Source of the DNA: a virus
Direction: 5' to 3' (one strand)
Length of the DNA: 41,268 nt
IMG/VR virus record: IMGVR_UViG_3300009788_000064
Span: 1 to 41,268 of that record
The notes under the pieces are model-generated. The model saw only the letters and a program-made list of their open reading frames with translations, was not told where the DNA came from and did not search any database. A program made the translations under genes and the position numbers. This document shows, piece by piece, positions 32,881 to 38,506 of this stretch; the stretch's first letter is position 1, and every line of letters starts with the position of its first letter.

Positions 32881-34130
32881 TCAGCAACACCCCACATTCT
32901 GGCCTTGGTGAACGTTCTGTAAATTACTGAGTCAATTCCATGGTCATTGCCATCCATAGGTATTGGCATAAACTGACCAGACACTTTGTCTTTCTTCCAT
33001 GACCACGTTGAAAACTCTCGAATTAAGTTAGTTGATTTTTTTGTAATGTGTATCTTAAAGCCTTTTAAATATCGAATAGCAGCTCGCTTGTAATCCGGGC
33101 CTTTGTCACAGCGTGTTATAATCCAGCCAAGATTCTGAAACTCTTTAATGCTTTTAGGCTCGGCAGAATCAGCGACTATATGGTCTTCATGTCGCTTCAT
33201 ACCACGCTCTTCCATTAGCTCCGAAGCTTGGGCGTTGGTCAACTCTATTTCATAAACAATCTCTTCAAGCCAAAACTCCTCATGCGATTTCCAAACCCGA
33301 GTAATAGCGAGCGGATCATTAGCAAAACCAAAGTCAAGACCAAAGCCAACAAGGTCAACACCATCCGGCACACTGTCACAAGTATCCCAATTCTTAAATA
33401 TAACTCCTGCCAGATAGGTAAACTCACCCAACGCCCACATCTTATACAAATCCGGATTAGTTTCTTTGTAGCCTTCAAGGAGCTTTTTAATTGCATCAGG
33501 ACAGAAAGCATTATCTTTGTACCAAGATCGAAGAACACAAATATCACCCTCTATTGCGATTCGGCTCATTTCGTGACTTACTTTATTAATAAACCTCGAG
33601 ACAAGCCAAGGAGTAAAGCCTTGAACAAAAGGTATTGGGTTAAACGTCAACCATACTTGTGGAGGTGGCTCGACAGCAGCAGACAGGCCAGCGTCAACAG
33701 TGTCAAGGTCAATCTCGTCAAACTCATTAGCCTCTTCAAGCCAATAGTCTGTTATGCCTTCAATTGATTTTAACTTCTGTGGGTCATCAGCTCCAACGAA
33801 ATAAAAGACTGAGCCACTTGGTAATATTATGTACCGCTCAGTTTTATTAATGCTACACTCTCGAAGAGTAATGCCTGTTTCCTCTATTGCGCTTTTTGTC
33901 CTTGCCCAAATCGAAAGCTTAATAGTCGTAGCATACTTCCGCATTCCAACTATTCTTCGATCACCATACTCACAAGCCTTGCGTACTAAAAGCTGACTCA
34001 CTGAAAAACTTTTACTTGACCGGCGTCCACCATATATAACCATGTAGCGAGACTTAATCTGATAGAGCGGATCAAACGTTTTATTGATTCTAACAACACT
34101 CTGCTTTGGCCGCTCCATAGTCAACATCAT
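32877..34130 (-). CDS. terL: Terminase large subunit (PBSX/T4-like family)
   Basis: The 417-aa packaging motor has Walker A YGGRRSSKS (Gly34-Ser41), Walker B and catalytic Glu in ITDYWLEEANEFDE, the coupling motif VWLTFNPIP, and the RNase H-like nuclease with Asp residues in VGFGLDFGFANDP, HIVADSAEPKSI and DGNDHGIDSVIYRTF. It cuts and translocates phage DNA into the prohead. Length is usual. It overlaps both neighbours by 4 nt. Confidence 0.95.
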   Translation of the reverse strand: MMLTMERPKQSVVRINKTFDPLYQIKSRYMVIYGGRRSSKSFSVSQLLVRKACEYGDRRIVGMRKYATTIKLSIWARTKSAIEETGITLRECSINKTERYIILPSGSVFYFVGADDPQKLKSIEGITDYWLEEANEFDEIDLDTVDAGLSAAVEPPPQVWLTFNPIPFVQGFTPWLVSRFINKVSHEMSRIAIEGDICVLRSWYKDNAFCPDAIKKLLEGYKETNPDLYKMWALGEFTYLAGVIFKNWDTCDSVPDGVDLVGFGLDFGFANDPLAITRVWKSHEEFWLEEIVYEIELTNAQASELMEERGMKRHEDHIVADSAEPKSIKEFQNLGWIITRCDKGPDYKRAAIRYLKGFKIHITKKSTNLIREFSTWSWKKDKVSGQFMPIPMDGNDHGIDSVIYRTFTKARMWGVAE

Positions 34131-34483
34131 GGCGTTGGCTCTACTACTTCATATTGAATTGTTCGCTGTTTGCGTATTGACTGGCCATCGTCTCGGAAGC
34201 GTTTCGGGTAGTACGTCTTGCCTAACTCTTTTAATGCAGCAAGCCTGACGCCTTCGTTATAGGCTGACGTACTAAGCTCACGTAGCTGAACTAACATATT
34301 AGCCTTATTACCAGCGTCTAAAATAAGTATTCGAGCCTCAAGCTCTTTATCGTTTAATATTAATGTTTGTTCTTCTTCAGACAAGCCAACAAGTGTCATA
34401 GCTAAATCAATATCAAGGCACCTATCGTACTCTTGATATACAAGCTCTTGCTTTACCCAATAGTCTTTATTTCTTTTAGCCAT
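34127..34483 (-). CDS. terS: Putative terminase small subunit (118 aa)
   Basis: It lies directly before terL. ATG 34483 is preferred over an upstream TTG frame. The N-terminal HTH-like segment (DIDLAMTLVGLSEEEQTLIL) and central helices (ILILDAGNKANMLVQLRELS, GVRLAALKELGKTYYPKRF) follow the DNA-binding and oligomerisation layout of TerS proteins. It would recognise the packaging site. It overlaps the HTH gene by 8 nt. Confidence 0.7.
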   Translation of the reverse strand: MAKRNKDYWVKQELVYQEYDRCLDIDLAMTLVGLSEEEQTLILNDKELEARILILDAGNKANMLVQLRELSTSAYNEGVRLAALKELGKTYYPKRFRDDGQSIRKQRTIQYEVVEPTP

Positions 34484-34703
34484 CACTCTCAACGCTTCCA
34501 AATATTTGGTCAGCCATTAAAAAGGCTTTAAGCTGTTCATGTGGTGAAGTGCTTTCAAGCTCTGTCATAGCTATATTAATTCTACGCCTTGAAACTCCGA
34601 ATATTTTAACTAAGTCTACAGTACGAATATAGTCTTCTGGCCAGTCAAGTATTGCCTCCTCTATTCTGAGTCTTTCATTTATATCAGTTAATACCTTTGG
34701 CAT
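34476..34703 (-). CDS. Small HTH DNA-binding protein (75 aa)
   Basis: Start ATG 34703 has GCAGGTG upstream; a longer frame to 34787 would use the non-coding region. The middle, YIRTVDLVKIFGVSRRRINIAM, is a helix-turn-helix with a basic recognition helix. As the first gene of the virion block it could regulate late transcription, bind the dyad repeats nearby, or act with TerS in packaging. The sequence does not choose among these. Confidence 0.65.
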   Translation of the reverse strand: MPKVLTDINERLRIEEAILDWPEDYIRTVDLVKIFGVSRRRINIAMTELESTSPHEQLKAFLMADQIFGSVESDG

Positions 34704-34772
34704 TATACACCTGCCTATAATGTAGCACAAGTGCAAGCGTAATTGCAAGCTTTCTGCTTCACTTAAACATAA

Positions 34773-34790
34773 TATATGACATATCATATA
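34773..34790. promoter_or_regulatory. Imperfect palindrome upstream of the leftward virion block
   Basis: TATATGACATATCATATA reads the same as its reverse complement at 16 of 18 positions. It lies 70 bp before the first leftward gene, in AT-rich DNA with several possible -10 boxes on the leftward strand (for example ATTATA). It may be an operator for the late block; no complete promoter can be assigned with confidence. Confidence 0.4.
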
Positions 34791-34825
34791 ATGATTAAGA
34801 TCTGGCCTGCCTCAGCAAAAGCACA

Positions 34826-34837
34826 CTACTATAGTAG
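34826..34837. promoter_or_regulatory. Perfect 12-bp palindrome CTACTATAGTAG
   Basis: A perfect dyad in the divergent region. Its ACTATA/TATAGT core resembles the ACTATATAG sites near the promoter at 38004-38032 and the palindrome at 34930-34944, so these may be one operator family. Confidence 0.45.
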
Positions 34838-34929
34838 GAAGTTGACAATTCCTTACAGTGCAAGGAATTAGAAGACGTTTTTGTTGCCAAAGCGACGTAA
34901 GTCTTTACAGTGTAAGCAATTAAATCTCT

Positions 34930-34959
34930 CTATATAGTATATAGCAGTATGATATACTG
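34930..34959. promoter_or_regulatory. Two adjacent perfect dyads
   Basis: CTATATAGTATATAG (34930-34944) is a perfect 15-bp palindrome, and CAGTATGATATACTG (34945-34959) has perfect 6-bp arms around GAT. They abut one another within the iteron-like zone and could overlap a rightward promoter; no -35 with proper spacing is clear. Confidence 0.5.
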
Positions 34960-35328
34960 TCACAAGTGTCACGAGGGTGGCACACTATAAGTCCTTAGTA
35001 TCTAAGGATTTAGAAGTTTTTGTGACAGCCGTGACAGTGTGACAGCAATAAATAGTGCATAGGGCATAATGCCTCTTTATGCCCTATGGTGTTATTTTGA
35101 GGGTGTCACATGTCACGAAGCACCTTGAAAGTAACCTAACTCCTTACACTACAAGGAATTGTCTCCGTGACAGTACCGTGACACTCGTGACACCATTTCG
35201 ACCATCTCCTTACACTGTAAAGAATTATAATACATGATCACGTTAGTTAGCTATATTGATCTAACTCCTTGCACCATAAGCAATTACACTCATTCTGCCA
35301 TAAACGGCCTGGCCCTTATAGGTGTCAC
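34958..35328. repeat. Cluster of eleven GTGACA/TGTCAC motifs
   Basis: TGTCAC starts at 34958, 34967, 35104, 35111 and 35323; GTGACA starts at 35022, 35031, 35039, 35167, 35178 and 35187. Neighbouring sites are 7-11 bp apart within groups, close to one helical turn. The same motif forms the 8-bp inverted repeat upstream of the SSB-like gene (5146-5174). This points to a sequence-specific phage or host binding protein. Confidence 0.8.
35058..35088. other. Perfect 12-bp stem-loop in the non-coding region
   Basis: CATAGGGCATAA (35058-35069) and TTATGCCCTATG (35077-35088) flank a 7-nt loop. Only a weak T-rich GTTATTTT follows, so it is not a good intrinsic terminator. A replication hairpin, nuclease site or bidirectional terminator is possible. 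Confidence 0.7.
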
Positions 35329-35406
35329 AAAAGAACTTTCTCTGTATGAAATCTTTTAATTGCTTACACCATAAGTAATTACAGCGCGGTTCTAACTTAA
35401 TGATAA

Positions 35407-35691
35407 CTCTTCTAAACTCTTCTGAGCTCTACTTGCTCTATTTGCTCTATAATCGATCTTCTAAGCTCTTCTAAGCTTTCATTAGCTCTTCTAAACTCTA
35501 TTTGCTCTTCTGAGCTCTATTTGCTCTATGACAGTTCTTCTGAGCTCTTCTACGCTCTTCTAAACTCTTCTGAGCTCTATTTGCTCTATTTGCTCTATGA
35601 TGAATCTTCTAAGGCTATTTTGCTTACTGATAACTCTTCTAAGCTCTTCTTAGCTCTATTTGCTCTATTTGCTCTATGATAAATCTTCTTA
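35407..35691. repeat. Pyrimidine-rich tandem array of GCTCTTCTAA and GCTCTATTT units
   Basis: About 285 bp made of 9-10-bp units with at least 15 GCTCT cores; the top strand is nearly all C and T outside the unit starts. A larger unit of 48 bp recurs at 35565-35612 and 35644-35691 with few differences. An AT-rich stretch (35685-35735) follows. The array is not coding: open frames on either strand are only repeat translations. It may be part of an origin or a packaging site near the terminase genes. Confidence 0.85.
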
Positions 35692-35728
35692 TAATTTTTT
35701 AAAAGTTTACTGTAATTAGAAGCTTTTA

Positions 35729-35827
35729 TTTTTAAGCGTTTTAAAAGTGGGTCAGTTCGACCCGCCCCTTTGTTGCACAAAAGTAGACAATTCGTGTCAG
35801 TTCGACTCACTTTAAGCGTGTTTTTAA
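35729..35827. repeat. Paired direct repeats GTCAGTTCGAC and TTTAAGCGT
   Basis: GTCAGTTCGAC occurs at 35751-35761 and 35796-35806; TTTAAGCGTKTTTWA-like sequence occurs at about 35730-35743 and 35811-35825. GGGTCAGTTCGACCC at the first site can form a 5-bp hairpin. The rest of 35828-35945 is AT-rich with one iteron-like copy and nothing else that I can support. Confidence 0.65.
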
Positions 35828-35945
35828 ACAAGTGTATCAAAAAGACCCAAACACAGAAAGAGGCTTGAATGCTCTAATTTTAACTACTTTAACTGATTAT
35901 ACTATAAGCAATTAGGAGCAAAGTTATATCAACTGTTCGGCACGC

Positions 35946-35972
35946 TTATTGCATATATATATGTAGCAATAA
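35946..35972. promoter_or_regulatory. TTATTGC/GCAATAA inverted repeat around an AT run; possible early promoter region
   Basis: TTATTGC (35946-35952) and GCAATAA (35966-35972) flank ATATATATATGTA. The alternating AT run offers -10-like hexamers just upstream of the structured leader at 35975. No convincing -35 is seen, so either an activator-dependent promoter or an operator is possible. Confidence 0.4.
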
Positions 35973-35974
35973 CA

Positions 35975-36160
35975 GCTAACCGGCTGATACCAGTTGGAAG
36001 TCCTAATGGCGGACTAAAAGGTGGTGAACAAAACCGGGGTTAAGAGAAGGATGATTGAGGGACTAAGTGAATGCAGCTCCAATAATTGAGGAGCGTCAAG
36101 AATGGTCAAATGTTAATAGTAACATTTGGTTTACATTCAAGCAAGAGTGGACTTAGTAAG
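35975..36160 (+). ncRNA. Structured leader RNA, including branched element A
   Basis: The 5' part (35977-36052) can pair TAACC with GGTTA around hairpins CTG/CAG and AGTCC/GGACT. The 3' part (36062-36157) is a clear nested set: ACTAAG with CTTAGT, GAATG (36069) with CATTC (36134), hairpin GCTCC/GGAGC (36076-36094), linker GTCAAGAATGGT, and a 9-bp perfect hairpin CAAATGTTA/TAACATTTG with loop ATAG. No start codon with a ribosome site lies inside. It is the 5' leader of the rightward early block. No known RNA class is recognised. Confidence 0.6.
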
Positions 36161-36171
36161 CAAATCAAGAA

Positions 36172-36196
36172 AGCCTCTCCATTATTAAGCTCGCTT
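36172..36196. repeat. Left arm of a 25-bp long-range inverted repeat
   Basis: This 25-nt stretch is the reverse complement of 36868-36892 with one mismatch (24 of 25). The arms are 671 bp apart and enclose four small genes. Either the RNA arms pair, or these are remnants of a small inserted segment. Confidence 0.85.
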
Positions 36197-36231
36197 AATT
36201 TAAAGCTAATAGCTTAGTACAGGAGAATCAA

Positions 36232-36450
36232 ATGAACAATTCTAATTATTCAATGTCAGAAAAATTGCGGAACATGGTAGTTCGTAGCCGAGCTGCAGAA
36301 TCTCGAAGCACGTACTCGATGGCCGACGTAATTCGTTGGTTGGGTACTACTGAGAAGAATCTCAAAAACTTGGTTCACTGCTTGAATTGCCGCGAATCTT
36401 TGGGCATTACGTTCAAAGGCAAAGCACTGTTTTTTGAAGTTGGAATCTAA
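36232..36450 (+). CDS. Hypothetical protein, first early gene (72 aa)
   Basis: Ribosome site CAGGAG lies 6-7 nt before the ATG, after ~250 nt of structured leader. The product has a Ser/Arg-rich start and a helical middle (YSMADVIRWLGTTEKNLKNLVHCL) that looks like a small HTH, then a short beta hairpin. It may be a DNA-binding early regulator, but no family is recognised. Confidence 0.7.
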   Translation: MNNSNYSMSEKLRNMVVRSRAAESRSTYSMADVIRWLGTTEKNLKNLVHCLNCRESLGITFKGKALFFEVGI

Positions 36451-36451
36451 C

Positions 36452-36523
36452 ATGAAGATCAAAACCTACAAGACCTTTGATCGTAATGGCAAGCCAATCC
36501 GTGTAACAGTTCCAAAGAATTAA
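36452..36523 (+). CDS. Possible micro-protein (23 aa)
   Basis: ATG 36452 directly after the previous stop, ending TAA 36523. The product MKIKTYKTFDRNGKPIRVTV is basic and beta-hairpin-like. No ribosome site, but the frame fits neatly between two genes without leftover bases, so coupling is possible. Confidence 0.4.
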   Translation: MKIKTYKTFDRNGKPIRVTVPKN

Positions 36524-36527
36524 CAAC

Positions 36528-36659
36528 ATGGCAAAACCAAAAAAGATCAAAGTAACAGAGCTCAAAAACATGGCGCGTATACTTGCTGAAGCTGCAATTA
36601 AACAACACGGTGAATATCGATGTTTAATTAATGGCAAGCAAGTAGTGGTTTACAAGTAA
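36528..36659 (+). CDS. Small basic protein (43 aa)
   Basis: ATG 36528 to TAA 36659. The product has a Lys-rich start and KVTELKNMARILAEAAIKQH, then a beta hairpin around LINGKQVVVYK. Its stop overlaps the next start as TAATG, supporting translation in the chain of small early genes. Ribosome site is weak. Confidence 0.5.
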   Translation: MAKPKKIKVTELKNMARILAEAAIKQHGEYRCLINGKQVVVYK

Positions 36660-36859
36660 TGAATAAATCAAAACTTGAAATCATGAAAGACGTTCTCACT
36701 GCTGTGAGTGGATTGGTTACAATAGTAACTGATTTAACTCACACTTGTGAGGAATCGCTCGGACAAGACTATGGCTTGTTTCAAGTCACAGCTTTGTTAA
36801 AGCTAACTCAAGAGGACGTTGCAGTAGACGCTTACTTTCTTGGAATAACTGAAAAGTAA
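36659..36859 (+). CDS. Hypothetical helical protein (66 aa)
   Basis: Coupled by TAATG to the 43-aa gene. Mostly helical with a Val/Thr-rich middle (LTAVSGLVTIVTDLTHTC), not hydrophobic enough for a sure membrane helix. The branched RNA element B begins 8 nt after its stop. Not recognised. Confidence 0.6.
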   Translation: MNKSKLEIMKDVLTAVSGLVTIVTDLTHTCEESLGQDYGLFQVTALLKLTQEDVAVDAYFLGITEK

Positions 36860-36867
36860 TTCCAACA

Positions 36868-36944
36868 AAGCGAGCTTAATTATGGAGAGGCTGAAGGTTG
36901 TAGTTGCAACCTTGTTCAGGAAATGGTCAGCACTGCTGACGCTT
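36868..36944 (+). ncRNA. Branched RNA-like element B; also right arm of the 25-bp inverted repeat
   Basis: Outer AAGCG (36868-36872)/CGCTT (36940-36944) encloses hairpin AAGGTTG/CAACCTT (36894-36913), linker GTTCAGGAAATG, and hairpin GTCAGC/GCTGAC (36926-36940). Linker plus second hairpin (AAATGGTCAGC...GCTGACG) parallels element D (AAATGATCAGC...GCTGGCG). Bases 36868-36892 are the reverse complement of 36172-36196, so the upstream leader could compete with this fold. CAGGAGG for the next gene follows at 36970-36976. Confidence 0.55.
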
Positions 36945-36981
36945 GAATTAAACAATAACAAAACTTTTCAGGAGGCCAAAC

Positions 36982-37431
36982 ATGGCAAAAGAAAGAACCG
37001 ACGAACAGATCAAAGCAGCTGAAATCAAAAAGCTGGAACGGATCGAAGCGAAAAAGCGAGTGCTCGCATTTGTAGAAGCAAATGCCGAACAGCTCGACAC
37101 GATCGCCGCTGACATTCTCATGTTCGTGGGCAAGGCTCGGAGAGCTCGTGCTCCTCGGTCTTCCATCAACGCCGCTCTGCGCACTGCCTTGCTCGAAGCA
37201 AAAGACAAGGGCTTGTCCGAAATGGACGTCTTCAAGGCGTTCAAGATCGGGCGTCCTGAGATGAGTATCAAGTCTCGGTTGTTCGTGCAGGTCGAACCCA
37301 AAGATCGCGTTTGGTTCAAACTCTTCGAGGGCGAAGACGGAGCCGACGGGACCTACAAGGTTGTTGCAACTGGCCCCAATCCTCCGAAAGGCTGGACTGG
37401 CCACGTGCCGGCTGACAAAGAAGACTTGTAA
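36982..37431 (+). CDS. Probable highly expressed early protein (149 aa), composition outlier
   Basis: Strong CAGGAGG site, GC-rich codons unlike the AT-rich early neighbours but like the capsid genes, and a strong terminator right after it: all signs of high expression. The N-terminal third is a charged helix (TDEQIKAAEIKKLERIEAKK), followed by ADILMFVGKARRARAPRSSI, a helical region, and a C-terminal beta part (RVWFKLFEGEDGADGTYKVV). No known motif. It could be an abundant DNA-binding or host-takeover protein. Confidence 0.75.
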   Translation: MAKERTDEQIKAAEIKKLERIEAKKRVLAFVEANAEQLDTIAADILMFVGKARRARAPRSSINAALRTALLEAKDKGLSEMDVFKAFKIGRPEMSIKSRLFVQVEPKDRVWFKLFEGEDGADGTYKVVATGPNPPKGWTGHVPADKEDL

Positions 37432-37464
37432 GTTTAAAGCAAAAGCTTGAAACTTAAAGCAAAG

Positions 37465-37494
37465 GGCCAAGCATTAATTTGCTTGGCCTTTTTT
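37465..37494 (+). terminator. Strong intrinsic terminator
   Basis: GGCCAAGCA (37465-37473), a 6-nt loop TTAATT, and TGCTTGGCC (37480-37488) give a perfect 9-bp stem followed by six T (37489-37494). It ends the transcript of the 149-aa gene. Confidence 0.93.
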
Positions 37495-37510
37495 GTCAAG
37501 GAGAAAACAA

Positions 37511-37693
37511 ATGAGCAGTACTTATGTTGATGGTGTGCAAACTGTTATAGTGAAAAACAAGTATGCTTATCACTATAATAAAGCTGGGTCTTGCATAGGC
37601 AAGTCTCAGTTTGAACCTACAGTAAAAGATCGTTGTCATTTTATTAAAAAGCTTTTTGCTGCTGGGTTTACACGTGAGGAGAAACTGACATGA
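37511..37693 (+). CDS. Hypothetical protein (60 aa)
   Basis: ATG 37511 is chosen for AAGGAG about 8 nt upstream, after the terminator; an upstream frame would overlap the terminator. The product is basic with aromatic residues (NKYAYHYNKAGSCIGKSQFE) and a final helix. It overlaps the next gene by 4 nt (ATGA). Not recognised. Confidence 0.7.
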   Translation: MSSTYVDGVQTVIVKNKYAYHYNKAGSCIGKSQFEPTVKDRCHFIKKLFAAGFTREEKLT

Positions 37694-37899
37694 GCTTTAT
37701 CTGTGACAGGTGCAAAAAGCCGCAGCCTCGAAAAGCAAAGCCTCACCGCATAGTTGCAGAGATTCGACCAAAGATTTATGAGGCTCGCTTTAAAAATGGC
37801 TACCAAATCGATCCAGGTGGCGTAGGCAAAGAGATTGTTCAAGAAAAGCAGCTTTGCAAGAAGTGTGCAACTCGAAAAAAGAGCAAGTTTATTTTATAA
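37690..37899 (+). CDS. Small zinc-ribbon protein (69 aa)
   Basis: CDRC (residues 5-8) and CKKC (56-59) flank a basic beta-rich loop, the layout of a zinc ribbon. Coupled to the 60-aa gene by ATGA overlap. A terminator follows the stop within 6 nt. It may bind RNA polymerase or nucleic acid. Confidence 0.72.
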   Translation: MSFICDRCKKPQPRKAKPHRIVAEIRPKIYEARFKNGYQIDPGGVGKEIVQEKQLCKKCATRKKSKFIL

Positions 37900-37904
37900 A
37901 CTTG

Positions 37905-37937
37905 AAGCCGATTGGTTAAAGCCGATCGGCTTTTTTT
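37905..37937 (+). terminator. Strong intrinsic terminator
   Basis: From 37906 a 10-bp stem (AGCCGATTGG with CCGATCGGCT, one G-T pair) with loop TTAAAG is followed by TTTTTTT (37931-37937). It closes the preceding two-gene unit. Confidence 0.93.
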
Positions 37938-37969
37938 GTGCTTTGGTGCATAGGTTTTTTACTATATAG

Positions 37970-38067
37970 AGAAAAAAATTTTTAAAAAAAATCGCAAAAA
38001 GGCTTTACAAGATTTTAAATCCATGTTACAATACTACTATATTGTAGCTTACATTTAGTATATAGTA
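37970..38067 (+). promoter_or_regulatory. Sigma70-type promoter with ACTATATAG operator-like sites
   Basis: TTTACA (38004-38009), exactly 17 nt, TACAAT (38027-38032) form a near-consensus promoter. Flanking it are TACTATATAG (37970-37979) and the perfect inverted repeat TACTATAT (38035-38042)/ATATAGTA (38060-38067) at the expected start site. The repeats could be sites for a repressor that blocks initiation. An A/T-rich UP-like tract (37980-38000) lies upstream. It drives the operon from 38080 onward. Confidence 0.85.
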
Positions 38068-38079
38068 AAAGGACTATGT

Positions 38080-38295
38080 ATGCAACGAACTATAATCGAA
38101 AAGCACAACATGAAAGAATTGATTAGACTTAAAGTAAATAATTTCAATGATCGACGAACAGTCATGGGCATTCTTGCTTGCAACGGGTATTTCGTTAAAG
38201 AACAAATAATCCAAAAAGAATTAATCTCGACTCTTGACAGCTACGAAATTATCGTGTTAAAGGAGGCACAAGATGCCGGAAACAAAAGCAGTTGA
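38080..38295 (+). CDS. Hypothetical protein (71 aa)
   Basis: First gene after the promoter; AAAGGA lies about 6 nt before the ATG. The product has a basic helical start and the pattern RRTVMGILACNGYFVKEQI, like a small alpha-beta domain in which the 'ACNGY-V' step forms a hairpin. Function unknown. It overlaps the next gene by 23 nt. Confidence 0.7.
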   Translation: MQRTIIEKHNMKELIRLKVNNFNDRRTVMGILACNGYFVKEQIIQKELISTLDSYEIIVLKEAQDAGNKSS

Positions 38296-38506
38296 TCATG
38301 ATGCAGAAATCAGTAAAGTTTTTGCAGGCAGCAACAAAAGCCGGATGTTAGTTAACTGGCTGGAGTTCGAGCGAGCACTTCGGTTAGTACTAAGCGACTT
38401 TAATGCTGGTGAGCTTTCGATGCTGCACACTTTGAAGTTTATTGATGGCTACCTTGGAGCTTACACTCTTCGAGGGTGCGAGTTAAATGGAGGTAAAGAA
38501 TGGTAG
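38273..38506 (+). CDS. Hypothetical helical protein (77 aa)
   Basis: The AAAGGAGG ribosome site lies inside the upstream gene, 7 nt before this ATG. The product is helical, with LVNWLEFERALRLVLSDFNAGELS and MLHTLKFIDGYLGAYTL. No motif recognised. It overlaps the next start by 7 nt. Confidence 0.7.
   Translation: MPETKAVDHDAEISKVFAGSNKSRMLVNWLEFERALRLVLSDFNAGELSMLHTLKFIDGYLGAYTLRGCELNGGKEW

Larger units (their letters stand above)
34847..35917. repeat. Eight dispersed ~23-bp dyad repeats (iteron- or operator-like)
   Basis: Copies near 34847-34869, 34901-34921, 34990-35013, 35139-35161, 35205-35228, 35263-35289, 35358-35383 and 35891-35917 fit AACTCCTTACACTRTAAG followed by SAATTA. The first has perfect 8-bp arms AATTCCTT/AAGGAATT; the third has TCCTTAG/CTAAGGA. 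All face the same way. No gene fits this stretch. They look like binding sites for a replication initiator or a repressor. Confidence 0.85.

Noticed and set aside
35407-35691. CRISPR array
   Set aside because: Units are only 9-10 bp, run without unique spacers, and no cas genes are present.
35745-35810. tRNA-like T-arm (GTTCGAC) suggesting a tRNA gene
   Set aside because: No acceptor, D or anticodon arms can be built around either copy; it is only a repeated 11-mer.
35595-35840. 81-aa protein gene on the minus strand
   Set aside because: Most of the frame is a translation of the repeat array (RANRANRA); no ribosome site and no plausible neighbour.
35977-36003. Hammerhead ribozyme core (CTGA...GAA)
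   Set aside because: The conserved CUGANGA box is not matched (CTGATAC) and the stems do not close as required.
36172-36892. Insertion sequence bounded by 25-bp terminal inverted repeats
   Set aside because: The enclosed genes are four tiny proteins with no transposase and no target duplication visible.
36916-37470. 184-aa frame on the minus strand
   Set aside because: Antisense shadow of the GC-rich 149-aa gene, without a start site; it also crosses element B and the terminator.
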